Source: Romanomermis culicivorax
Lineage: Eukaryota > Nematoda > Enoplea > Mermithida > Mermithidae
DNA: 64,000 bases
Direction of reading: 5' to 3'
NCBI GenBank assembly: GCA_963922205.1
Contig: CAWUHX010000350.1
Span: 62,001 to 126,000 of the forward strand
Below the pieces are notes generated by a model. The model did not search any database. It had not been told where the DNA came from and saw nothing but the letters and a program-made list of their open reading frames with translations. Position numbers and translations under genes: made by a program. Position 1 is the stretch's first letter, and every line of letters starts with the position of its first letter. Below, in pieces: positions 23,001 to 30,352 of the stretch.

Positions 23001-26000
23001 ATGCGTCCCAGGTTCATTGTGGAGATGTCTGACATTGGTCCCAGGTTCATCCTGGAGATGTCTGGGATGCATGCTGGGTGCATCATGGAGTTGTCTAGGA
23101 TGGGTCCTTGGTGCACTATGGAGGTGTCTGGGATGAATCCTATGTGCATTATGGGGGCATCTGTGATGGGCACTGGGAGCATTATGGAGGTGTCTGGCAT
23201 GGGCCCTGGCAGCATTATGGAGCTGTCTGAGAAGGGTCCTGGGTGCATTATGGAGGCATCTGGGATGGCTCATATTCTAGTGTTCAAAATATAACTGATA
23301 CATATGTTAAAGTATAGTCAGGTTGCATGATATGCAAGTACAAGTGACACATACCTTACAGTATGATCACAAAATATGATGTGCAGGTACATTTTATGTA
23401 ATGCATTGCCCCGAAAAGTTCTAGAAACTTCCACAATATTCTATAATATTCTTTTACATTAACAATAACTTACCTGTACGTATTTACGGATAAGTCGTAG
23501 CCGGTATTAACGTCTAGAAAATCGCGACATATGCAATTGATACTGCAATTATAGCCGAATGATTCTCTTATCAATAGAAACGTTAGTTTTCGACCCGATG
23601 GAGCCTGTGTAAAATTTTTGTGCAAAGATCCACAAATGAGAAAAAAACTGCATTCGTACCCTGAATAACCAGGTACAATCCTGCGGAGGCATCAACTGTT
23701 GCCTGATCAAGTCCCCCGAGCCGAACGGGAATGGTCTACTTTCACCAATTTGCACAACTCCGCTGTTGCACCATGTGGCTAGAAGAAAAAAAAGGTCAAT
23801 TGCGCAATTGCTAAATGGCGTGCGTGGTGAGTCTAGCAGCCTGTGAGGGGTCAGGGGTTCAGTGCCCTCACCAAGCACTTTGTGCATTATGTAATAGGGT
23901 GCCATTCATCCTTAGCATAAGATTGTCAGTTTTACAATGTGATTCGCAAGTTTACTTCGTTTGGTGTCTACAGCTATTGTTATAATATATACAATGTTAT
24001 AACATAAAAACATATACTATGTCATAACATATACTATCCTTCAACATATCTCCATGTTATAGCATATATATTCCTAAAATATACCCCATGTTATAACATA
24101 TACAATATTATAGCATAGACCATGTTGTTACATATACTATCATATAACATATCGTATGTTAAAACTTAGGGCATGTTATAACACGGGCTGTGGTATAACA
24201 CTGAGTACGTTATAACATGGAGCATGTTATATTACAAGGTATCGTATAACAGGCGGTCTGTTTCATTACATACTCTATGTTATAACATGAGATATGCTCT
24301 AACTTGGGAGATGTTACACTATATTGCACGCGTTAACATGTCCCATGTTATACCATGTCCCAGATCATAACATACATCACATTAAAGGATTTGCATGCTA
24401 TAACATACCCCTTGTTATAACAAATATAATGTTATAACATATACAATGTTAAAGCATGTACAATGTTGTAACATATACTATGATATAACATATACTATGT
24501 TAAAACTTAGGCATATTATAACACAGGCTGTGGTATCACATAGTGTATGTGATAACAAAGATAATGTAATATTAAAAGGTATGTTATAAAATTGGGAGAT
24601 ATGTTATAACAGGAGGTGTTTTTTATATGGTGTATGTTATAACATGAGATATGCTATAACATTCGATATGTTATAATATATTGCATGTTTTAAGATGTCC
24701 TATGTTATAACATCTCTCACATGCCAACGTACACCACATTAAGGGATATACTTGTCATAACATATATTAAATCACAACAAATCTCACGTTACAACATATG
24801 CTATGTTATGACATATGCTATGTTATTTAAATCACAACACAAACTACAGATGCCTGTTAAAAGATATACGTTTTGGAGCAAAAAGCATGTTAATGCATTA
24901 TACGGCAACGTATAAACATACTGTATATTAAATATACATGCAGTATCTTGCTGTATCTTATAACATAGCCCTATGTTGTAACAATGACCTATGTTATAAC
25001 ATACAAAAACAAGGGTTTTTTCAGAAAATCTTTCATGTTGAAGCTATATGTTATAACATAGCATCATGTTATAACATAACATTTGATATGTTATAATGTA
25101 GGATGTGCTATAAGATATAATATGTTATAGCATAGCATACATTGTAACATGGAACGTGTTATAATGTGGGATGTGCTATTGTATGGTATTGACACGTAAA
25201 TGGGTAAACGCGTTGCCATCGTAACCATCACCAAACACTGTTTTGAAAAATAATGCTCGACCGGGATTCGAACCCGGATCTCGTTGACTATAGTGCAGCA
25301 TTCTACCGATTGAACTACCGAGCCAGTGTTTTGATAGTTACGAAGGGGTGATGTACGGCCGTGCGACATGTGACAGTATATGTTGTAACATGGGATGTGT
25401 TATAATATAGGATATGCTATAACATAGGATATGTCATAGGGTACATTGTAATATGCAACGTTTTGTAATATGGGATATGATATAACATGAGATATGTTAT
25501 AGATATGCTATAACATAGGATATGTTAGAGCATATGGTATGCTGTAACATAGAACGTTTTTGTAATGTTGGATATGCTATAGTGTGGGATATGTTACAGT
25601 GTGGTATATGTTATAACATGGGATGTGTTATAATATAGCATACACTATAGCATATGATATGTTACAACTTACAGTTTTTGTTATTGTGCACCATAACTTC
25701 GTTGCATTGTTTGCCGGTCAATCCGTATGGGCATATGCATTCCCCGCAATGTCCAGATTTACGCCACGTCATTCCGCCGTTACAGCATCGCGTGCTCGAT
25801 TGGCAAGTTTCTTTTCAAAAAGAAAGAGACTTTAGTCTTATTTTGCCTCAAATGTTCAATTTTTACCAGAGCAAAAAGTTTTATGTAGATTCCAGAGTGC
25901 ATCGAACGGAATTAAATTGTGACGGGGTATTTGGAAAACGCCGGGTTTGTTGGGACCCGGTTCAGCGTTATAGTCGTATATGTTAAATTGGCAAACTCGC

Positions 26001-29000
26001 CTTAATTCTTGGTTGTTGAGGCTATGAAAATTGAAAATTTAGATTTAAAAAATTTGAATTAAAAAAAATTTAAATTAAAAAAATTTAAATTAAAAAAAAT
26101 TTAAATTAAAAAAAAATTAAATTAAAAAAAATTTAAATTAAAAAAAATTTAAATTAAAAAAAATTTAAATTAAAAAAATTTAAATTAAAAAAATTTAATT
26201 GAAAAATTTCAAAGAATGGTTCAAATTAAAATTTAAATCTCACTCTCTGAGATTATGCGGTATCAAATCATTCTCTCTTTCTTGGAAAGTTTTTTTGGTT
26301 TCTTGACCTAGAACGTTGAGGAATAGATCCATCAATTCGTCGTATCGACCGCATCTCAAAAAATTCACATCCACTCTACAAGAAAATTCAATCCCTCACA
26401 CTTTGAAAGTTTTAAATGAAGAATAAAATCTTTTACAAAATCATATTATCCTGCAAAACACCTTCGCAACGTTTCTGACTGTGATGACTGAAGAAACCCG
26501 CTCACTGGAATGGTTTGTAACAGCCTCCAAAAAATTTATTTTTGGAATAGGCTTATGCTTAGGCTTAGGCTTAGGCTTAGGCTTAGGCTTAGGCTTAGGC
26601 TTAGGCTTAGGCTTAGGCTTAGGCTTAGGCTTAGGCTTAGGCTTAGGCTTAGGCTTAGGCTTAGCCTTAGGCTTAGGCTTAGGCTTAGGCTTAGGCTTAG
26701 GCTTAGGCTTAGGCTTAGGCTTAGGCTTAGGCTTAGGCTTAGGCTTAGGCTTAGGCTTAGGCTTAGGCTTAGGCTTAGGCTTAAGCTTAGGCTTAGGCTT
26801 AGGCTTAGGCTTAGGCTTAGGCCTAGGCTTAGGCTTAGGCTTAGGCTTAGGCTTAGGCTTAGGCTTAGGCTTAGGCTTAGGCTTAGGCTTAAGCTTAGGC
26901 TTAGGCTTAGGCTTAGGCTTAGGCTTAGGCTTTGGCTATTTTCCATATTTAAGGATAGGCAATGGTTGAGGATAGGCAATAGTTAAGGATAGGCAATGGT
27001 CAAGGATCAGCAATAGTTAAGGATAGACAATGGTTAAGAATGGCCAACGGTAATCCATATTTGAGGATTTGCAGTAGTTAAGGATAGGCAATGGTTAAGG
27101 ATAGGCAATACATAAGGATACAGAATGGTTAAGTATAGTCCATATTTAAGGATAGGCAATGCTTGAGGATAGGCAATAGTTACGGATAGGCAATGGTTAA
27201 GGATATGCAATACATAGGGATACAGAATGGTTAAGTATAGTCCATATTTAAGGATAGACAATGGTTGAGGATAGGCAATAGTTAAGGATAGGCAACGGTC
27301 AAGAATCAGCAATGTTTAAGAATAGGCAATGGTTAAGAATGGGCAATGGTAATCCATATTTAAGGATTTGCAGGAGTTAAGGATAGGCAATACATAAGGA
27401 TACAGAATGGTTAAGTATAGTCCATATTTAAGGATAGGCAATGCTTGAGGATAGGCAATAGTTACGGATAGGCAATGGTTAAGGATATGCAATACATAAG
27501 CATACAGAATGGTTAAGTATAGTCCATATTTAAGGATAGACAATGGTTGAGGATAGGCAATAGTTAAGGATAGGCGACGGTCAAGAATCAGCAATGTTTA
27601 AGAATAGGCAATGGTTAAGAATGGGCAATGGTAATCCATATTTAAGGATTTGCAGGAGTTAAGGATAGGCAATGGTTAAGGATAGGCAATACATAAGGAT
27701 ACAGAATGGTTAAGTATAGTCCATATTTAAGGATAGGCAATGGTTGAGGATAGGCAATAGTTAAGGATAGGCAATGGTTAAGGATATGCAATACATAAGG
27801 ATACAGAATGGTTAAGTATAGTCCATATTTAAGGATAGACAATGGTTTAGGATAGGCAATAGTTAAGGATAGGCAAGGGTCAAGAATCAGCAATGTTTAA
27901 GAATAGGCAATGGTTAAGAATGGGCAATGGTAATCCATATTTAAGGATTTGCAGGAGTTAAGGATAGGCAATGGTTAAGGATAGGCAATACATAAGGATA
28001 CAGAATGGTTAAGTATAGTCCATATTTAAGGATAGGCAATGGTTGAGGATAGGCAATAGTTAAGGATAGGCAATGGTTAAGGATAGCCAATACATAAGGA
28101 TACACAATGGTTAATGATCGACAAGGCAAAAGAATAGAGAATGGTTAAGAATAGGTAAGGGCTAAGTATAGTCTATATTTAAGCATAGGCAATGCTTATG
28201 GATAGGCAATGGAGTTAAGAATAGCCAACATGCAAGCATAGGTGTAAGAAGTTGTCCTCAACAATGTGTCTGTTGTCCAAGGGAGCAGTGGTTAGGGATA
28301 GGCCAGAGGATTAATTGTTAAGCTTAGGCAACAGTTAAGGGTAGGCAATAGTTAAGCATAGGTAATGATTAAGGATGGGCAATGATTTAGGTTAGGCAAT
28401 GGTTAAGAATAGAGAATTGTTAAAGATTGGCAATGATTAACGATTTGCCTGGGCTTCGATAGTTGAGGATTGGCCCAAGGTGCAATGGATAAGGATAGTC
28501 AACAGTTAAGGATAGGCAATGCTTAAGCATACGTGGAAAAAGCTGTACTCAACAATGAATCTGTCATCCCAGGGGGTAAAGGTTAATGATACATCCAGCG
28601 AGCAATCGTCATGTGTTGACATGACAAGCAATGGTGAAGCACAACCAATGGTTGATGATAGGCAATGGTTAAGAATCAGCAATGTTTAATGATAGGCAAT
28701 GGTTAAGGATAGGCCTTGGATAAGGATATGCAATGGCTAATTATCGATAATAGTTAAGAATAGAGAATGGTTAAGAATGGGTAATGGCTGAGTATAGTCC
28801 ATATTTAAGGATAGGCAATGGTTAAGGATAGGCAATGCTTATGGGTAGACAGTATAGTTAAGGACAGCCAATGCTCAAGCATAGGTGAGAGGAGTTGTCC
28901 TCAACAATGTGTCTGTCGTCCCAAAGAGCAGTGGTTAGGTATAAGCCAGAGGGGCAATGGTCAAGGGTAGAACTAGGGAGCAATGGTTAAGCCCAGGCAA

Positions 29001-30331
29001 CAAGTAAGGGTACGCAATGATTAAGCATAGGTAATGATTAAGGATAGACTGAAAGTGTTTTCTTTAACTAGTTGTCTGTCATATCATGGAGCAATGGTTA
29101 TGGATAAGCCAGGGCTGCAAAACTAAAGCATACGCAACAGTTAAGGATAGGCAATGGTTAATTAAGGAGAGTGGTTAAGGATAGGCAATGATTAAGCATA
29201 GGTAATGATTAAGGATAGGCTGAAAGTGTTTTCTTTAACTAGTTGTCTCTCATATCATGGGGCAATGGTTAAGGATAAGCCAGGGCAGCAAAACTAAAGC
29301 ATATGCAACAGTTAAGGATAGGCAATGGTTAATTAAGGAGAGTGGTTAAGGATAGGTAATGATTGAGCATAGGCAATGGTTAGGTATAGGATGAAAATGT
29401 TGTCCTGAACTATGGGTGTATCGTTCCCGGGAGCAACAGTTAAGGATAGGCAATAGTAAAGCATAGGCGAAGGTGTAGTATAGGCAATGGTTAAGCATAG
29501 GTGGTAAAAGTTATCAACACATCTGTCAATCTTTGCTGCAATGGTTAAGGATAGACAGTGGTTAAGCATAGGCAGCAAAAGTTGTCCTCAATGATGGGCT
29601 GTTATCCTGATGTGCACTAGTTAAAGATAGGCTCTGGTAAGCAACAGCAAAGCATAGGCAACGTTTAAGCATAGGTAATGCTTAAGCATATGCAACAAAA
29701 TTTGTCCTCAACTTTGGTGCTGTCATCCTGGGTCTTATGGTCACAATTCATCTAAAATATGAAATTTGCTGAATACACATTCCACTAGGGAGCAGGTTTG
29801 ATTAAAGTCAATACTAAAAATGTATATAATGTTTTATGAGAAGCGGCGGATTGGGGCCGCACGTATGACTCCGGGCCAAAGCCACATCATCGCCGATGTC
29901 TTCGAACCTTCGAGAAAAAAATTTTTTCAGGTAAAATTTTCTCTACATATACCAAAATATGTGTTTCACTTCAAACAGGTCAAATTTTCAATTGATTGTA
30001 TTACGAATCGTATATCGGATTTAAATTTAGGGTAGAATATAAATTCCGTATCCGTAAAGCCGTATTTCACGACATTTCCGGGATAAAATTTTTGCAATCT
30101 TTGATTGCTGGCTAAAGTGAAGAGAAAAGTTTTAAAAATTTTAATTATGCAAAATATACTAAACTTACCATTTTTAATTCGCACGTAATTCTTCGATCGA
30201 TAAATACCGCTCATTCGATAGGCCAAAATTTGCTCATTATTAATAACCTTTAATTTGGGATATTTTGTTATAAAATTAAATTTTTTATAAAAACTTACTA
30301 GAATAGTTAAGCAAAATGTAAAAATTTCCAT
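8006..30331 (-). CDS. Secreted astacin-EGF-CUB pseudo-protease A
   Basis: Eleven exons join with matching phases into 407 codons: 30331-30299, 30247-30169, 30111-29970, 29907-29815, 26487-26437, 26375-26244, 26021-25867, 25810-25673, 23778-23660, 23604-23474 and 8156-8006. Exon 1 starts a signal peptide ([11 protein letters not shown]). Residues about 48-228 match an astacin catalytic domain: GFTDTE, ENLTCLKFEDIGDD, Cys123 and Cys141 exactly 18 apart, then seven residues to the zinc motif. There the HExxHxxGxxH signature reads D149-L150, N153, G156, T159, so all three zinc His and the catalytic Glu are gone; the Met-turn is also absent. An EGF module ([12 protein letters not shown]) and a CUB domain ([26 protein letters not shown]) follow. 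Family members are secreted zinc proteases of cuticle, hatching and matrix; this one should not cut. The last intron is 15.3 kb because of a retrotransposon. Confidence 0.85.
8180..8395 (+). repeat. Heat-shock-element repeat, copy a
   Basis: Two units of the 49-bp satellite lead into GTGCAGGTACATTT, then the heat-shock elements and TATA box listed separately. The copy is cut off soon after the TATA box, where the minisatellite begins. It lies in the last intron of pseudo-protease A, on the opposite strand. Confidence 0.8.
8304..8382 (+). promoter_or_regulatory. Heat-shock elements plus TATA box in repeat copy a
   Basis: cGAAagTTCtaGAAacTTCc (8304-8323) is four perfect alternating nGAAn/nTTCn units, and TTCtaGAAtaTTC (8352-8364) is three more. 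GGTATATATAGG follows within about 10 bp. This is the layout of an HSF1-driven promoter. The two HSEs recur in all or nearly all other copies, while the stretches between them differ. Whether it works as a promoter is inference. Confidence 0.65.
8400..8650. repeat. Minisatellite, left part of insertion site
   Basis: Repeats of GGATGCATTCC and GACATGTCTGGG-like words at about 30-35 bp. It ends at CACA just before the retrotransposon; the array resumes at 22690. Together the two parts formed one tract before insertion. Confidence 0.7.
8651..9477 (-). repeat. 3' LTR of the 14-kb element
   Basis: It is 827 bp and matches 21863-22689 apart from about four single-base changes (near 8914, 9119, 9147 and 9172). 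In element orientation it follows the polypurine tract directly. Confidence 0.95.
9478..9493 (-). other. Polypurine tract of the 14-kb element
   Basis: On the - strand the 16 bases CTTTGGGGGGGAGGGA end immediately before the TGT of the 3' LTR. This is the usual plus-strand primer site. The last 11 bases are the same as in the TRIM at 15277-15287. Confidence 0.9.
9494..10649 (-). other. 3' untranslated part of the 14-kb element
   Basis: About 1.1 kb between the stop of the last frame and the polypurine tract. Short frames occur on both strands, but I see no known motif and no start context. The part at 9494-10100 is richer in G+C than the rest of the window. Confidence 0.5.
10650..11618 (-). 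CDS. Basic and Pro/Gln-rich tail, in frame after a TAG
   Basis: About 322 codons continue the frame of the exonuclease-like protein after a single TAG at 11619-11621. No ATG lies near the TAG; the first Met comes about halfway along. The first half is rich in Lys, Arg, Glu and Ser, with KE-rich coiled or disordered character and SR/RS pairs. The second half is Pro/Gln/Met-rich ([16 protein letters not shown]). I recognise no family. It may be the C-terminus of the third frame, made by readthrough or cut off by a nonsense change, and the basic part could bind nucleic acid. The function is unknown. Confidence 0.55.
   Translation of the reverse strand, partial: KKEIDNTDPRIRFWEVIDRKKAHDILEVQKALKKRVGYRVKHAHARPATSKVSKRWSRKESDTQRTEKSKTPENDRKRRHESRHRDESHQEKSMSREKKCKEAEEESWRKEIDDYEKKYERKEREKREAAERKDSRESRSRKRTSAYYQHDDRVDVSYSSRRTSLDRSRATETTQQGVSMADPNAMMQAQQQQLPYFPPNYPGLPMVGVDCINCPLFSGQLFPNTMVPPPAQFQVPQFPVMQFQAGQPQFYHQFIVPPGMQMPPPTMIPPVRNVQTEERMDIPGTSTSTRPPSTENPEYISPLKRETGIGQPGRDHSGHRRK
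11619..14723 (-). CDS. Third frame with DEDDy 3'-5' exonuclease domain
   Basis: The frame is open from a TAA at 14724 to a TAG at 11619 (about 1034 codons). The N-terminal 250 residues carry the three Exo motifs of the RNase D/WRN/EXD2 superfamily: IALDTES (DxE), [10 protein letters not shown] (second Asp), and [10 protein letters not shown] (YxxxD), with [12 protein letters not shown] between, as in RNase D. All four acidic residues and the Tyr are present. A long region follows with no family I know, then an acidic linker ([12 protein letters not shown]), a predicted coiled coil, and a basic, aromatic C-terminal domain. There is no ATG before the catalytic motifs, so expression may need splicing: GAAAATTTTAAG at 14723-14734 could be a 3' splice site. 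It occupies the place where retroviruses keep env but has no membrane segment. Confidence 0.75.
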   Translation of the reverse strand, partial: AYNVRRLVRSTDISNYFTSLFGVPHAAIEEPLFLAPENLKAFIRAINNSKFRGRIVIALDTESGRKPKTPGSKPSDALRLLTISTMCGKNFIIDLKFWDKEHFHKVYGTIFRRENIIVGFHIREDITLVLTKFGYLDQEKELVRKKRDNIDYILSCCVYDLEIVLAEMRDKPKARIVGISPEGLNLKALMTEILFLWAHAFKISWGQLSSLEFRQLMEADKLNIELLRYATLDARGSLVCFLALLRYGFASDIQNCFQLYPHDTMEPELISDLARRFRDTFEGRYADPDWKGAYGVEEVTDNTDALYFMMRGEAIATYKLSEEMAPGTFHCPPHFSNTDIEPQPVPNGWFPWIERKVKASRKRKNTDDSEEAPTNDWDLEDILAARQFGRPIEPREMEMKKGKWPKEVIHFTNVIREQVSALKDHYHAKIDRSIVPIVKDLYEKNVNPIIYFLWPHSAQEWKSWVPGFTSGMWASVWRNEQERVEFMKWMGQDLLNDKITNQMEQMMERYPKIRTPKSIQNTFCVLPIRWIPRSCKEPIQEIKTNLRDNSIYHMNCNFYNLFHFLNIHAASQNLIYWNVSASIFEAKDLWAPSTSATFKSVNKWDDSDLTPQVEVVVPASQGPMEETSKEQTVTVPSTIDNSNVSGTEMEQEKPVVVVITDPPIASTPAEGSTGVEEEEKLMEIVETERETQPDLEKLTDQIKEMKEKIEVLEKEKYGKAAIELAKQLEDVNPEEEETSEEPYVEVVSEIGSDDEEITDNVLPTPPVYAKAGGQNVENIKNPGKFAKVMQSKRQATEKRIGREENKAELDKVKSGQFQQPPGNPNDKVKYRRGLGKRGQVLNKALKGGKYVVDFQYGRVSLSNPCVQKYLAHMDPTLDEEVALMATDLINRVYDEAGIEIETIRYYELQFHILQANLPEKLWSIFELQLTEWSTTRSAEKAYEAAVWACACLFMKLSRLGRIPQNFAGFHYQAHAYVTMKLRREFNARQGGAGSNFHRLYSSCQAKAAGLAYTVAKAVLQDKKDPEPKYTNIQV
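14724..15798 (-). other. Spacer between integrase and third frame
   Basis: About 1.07 kb of the element, 381 bp of which is the nested TRIM. On the - strand a 65-codon frame (15650-15455) runs up to the TRIM and would have met a TAG one or two codons past the insertion point, so the TRIM broke nothing obvious. I see no other feature. Confidence 0.5.
15074..15454 (+). mobile_element. TRIM (miniature LTR retrotransposon), 381 bp
   Basis: Two 167-bp direct repeats, both TGTTG...CAACA and differing at only two sites, enclose 47 bp. The internal part starts one base after the left LTR with TGGTGACCGTACC (primer-binding site) and ends with AAGGGGGGAGGGA (polypurine tract) against the right LTR. 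ACAC flanks the whole (15070-15073, 15455-15458), so it was one insertion. There is no coding capacity. It lies inside the 14-kb element in the opposite orientation and must have been moved by another element's enzymes. Confidence 0.85.
15799..18234 (-). pseudogene. Pol, second part: RT palm, RNase H, integrase
   Basis: This frame follows the TGA at 18235-18237 without a shift. Counting from the first Met (18225), it has [10 protein letters not shown] and the RT active site YIDD (53-56), RT/RNase H ([24 protein letters not shown] region; [18 protein letters not shown]), a chromatin-side linker, an HHCC zinc module (HQYHG...GHQG...CVVCQLC), and an integrase core with D (VATDVV), D (LLSDQGSAY) and E ([10 protein letters not shown]). 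It ends near 808. All catalytic residues are kept. On its own this part lacks the RT fingers, so without readthrough of the TGA it should be dead. Confidence 0.9.
18235..21831 (-). pseudogene. Gag-protease-RT fingers, ending at a TGA
   Basis: The frame starts at ATG 21831, 31 bases inside the LTR, and runs 1198 codons. Order: Gag with a Lys/Glu-rich coiled coil (about 170-240), a retrotransposon Gag capsid region (about 320-450), a zinc-knuckle-like [14 protein letters not shown], an aspartic protease ([11 protein letters not shown], near residue 770), and the RT fingers ([30 protein letters not shown]). It ends in the conserved SGY motif: the next codon is TGA where relatives have Trp, and the frame then goes on as pol. 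Gag and Pol thus share one frame with no frameshift site, as in several Ty3/gypsy groups. Confidence 0.9.
21844..21861 (-). other. Primer-binding site of the 14-kb element
   Basis: One base after the 5' LTR the - strand reads TGGTGACTTGTGCAGCTA. TGG pairs with the CCA end of a tRNA; I cannot name the tRNA. The TRIM's site shares the first seven bases, TGGTGAC. Confidence 0.7.
21863..22689 (-). repeat. 5' LTR of the 14-kb element
   Basis: It is 827 bp, the same length as the LTR at 8651-9477 and about 99.5% identical. The primer-binding site and gag follow on the - strand. Confidence 0.95.
22690..23275. repeat. Minisatellite, right part of insertion site (inverted 33-bp family)
   Basis: After the CACA target duplication the tract goes on from 8650 and turns into 33-bp units built on GGTGTCTGGGATGGGTCCTG and GGTGCATTATGGA. 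This is the reverse complement of the array at 6470-7330, so before the insertion the two arrays faced each other across the last exon of pseudo-protease A. Confidence 0.8.
23280..23460 (+). repeat. Heat-shock-element repeat, partial copy b
   Basis: It holds CTTACAGTATGATCACAAAA, GTGCAGGTACATTTTATG and GTTCtaGAAacTTCc, then stops before the second element and the TATA box. It abuts the donor side of intron 10 of pseudo-protease A (exon ends at 23474). Confidence 0.7.
23940..25185. repeat. ATGTTATAACAT palindrome array 1
   Basis: About 1.2 kb in intron 8 of pseudo-protease A. A 10-12-bp perfect palindrome (TGTTATAACA, often ATGTTATAACAT) recurs every 20-25 bp with variable spacers. The array goes on at 25375-25670 on the other side of a SINE. 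No coding content. Confidence 0.85.
25190..25372 (-). mobile_element. tRNA-like SINE, copy 2
   Basis: It is the same element as 7001-7172 on the other strand, with less decay: CCGGG/CCCGG pairs perfectly in the T arm, and GCTCGG/TCGAGC can pair as an acceptor stem. A box TAGTTCAATCGG, B box GGTTCGAATCC. The anticodon arm (CTGCACTATAGTCAACG) cannot pair, so it is not a working tRNA gene. It sits inside the palindrome array in intron 8 of pseudo-protease A. Confidence 0.75.
26040..26215. repeat. AT microsatellite
   Basis: Repeats of AAATTAAAAAAAATTT-like words at about 18-20 bp in intron 6 of pseudo-protease A, right after the acceptor-side sequence of exon 26021. Confidence 0.85.
26557..26931 (+). 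repeat. Interstitial telomere repeat (TTAGGC)n
   Basis: About 62 head-to-tail copies of TTAGGC with only about four single-base variants (near 26663, 26783, 26822 and 26890). TTAGGC is the telomere unit of nematodes. The G-rich strand reads left to right. The block lies in intron 4 of pseudo-protease A, about 70 bp from exon 26487-26437, with satellite DNA on its right. Confidence 0.95.
26932..29720. repeat. 17-bp satellite TTAAGGATAGGCAATGG with 300-bp higher order
   Basis: The unit TTAAGGATAGGCAATGG repeats for 2.8 kb and decays to the right. Between 27030 and 28130 it forms blocks of about 280-330 bp that include GGTTAAGTATAGTCCATATT. The unit contains AGGATAGGC, a near match to the telomere repeat beside it, and the two may be related as telomere and subtelomere. 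It fills intron 4 of pseudo-protease A. Confidence 0.85.
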
Positions 30332-30352
30332 ATTAAAATGGCCTGTAGACAG
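30332..30352 (-). promoter_or_regulatory. Possible trans-splice acceptor upstream of pseudo-protease A
   Basis: On the - strand AACTGTCTACAG ends 11 bases before the start codon. An acceptor this close to an ATG with no exon before it is where nematodes add a spliced leader. It could also be the acceptor of an untranslated first exon. Confidence 0.35.

Noticed and set aside
25200-25330. A functional tRNA gene
   Set aside because: The anticodon stem cannot form, and the whole 170-bp unit is dispersed, so it is a SINE.
26481-26986. Open frames of about 150 codons reading Gly-Leu, Leu-Arg or Leu-Ser repeats
   Set aside because: They are the (TTAGGC)n block read in three frames; no stop exists in the repeat, and no real start or domain is present.
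8006-30331. Active astacin protease annotation for gene A
   Set aside because: Position-by-position alignment from the conserved Cys shows that every zinc ligand and the catalytic Glu are replaced.
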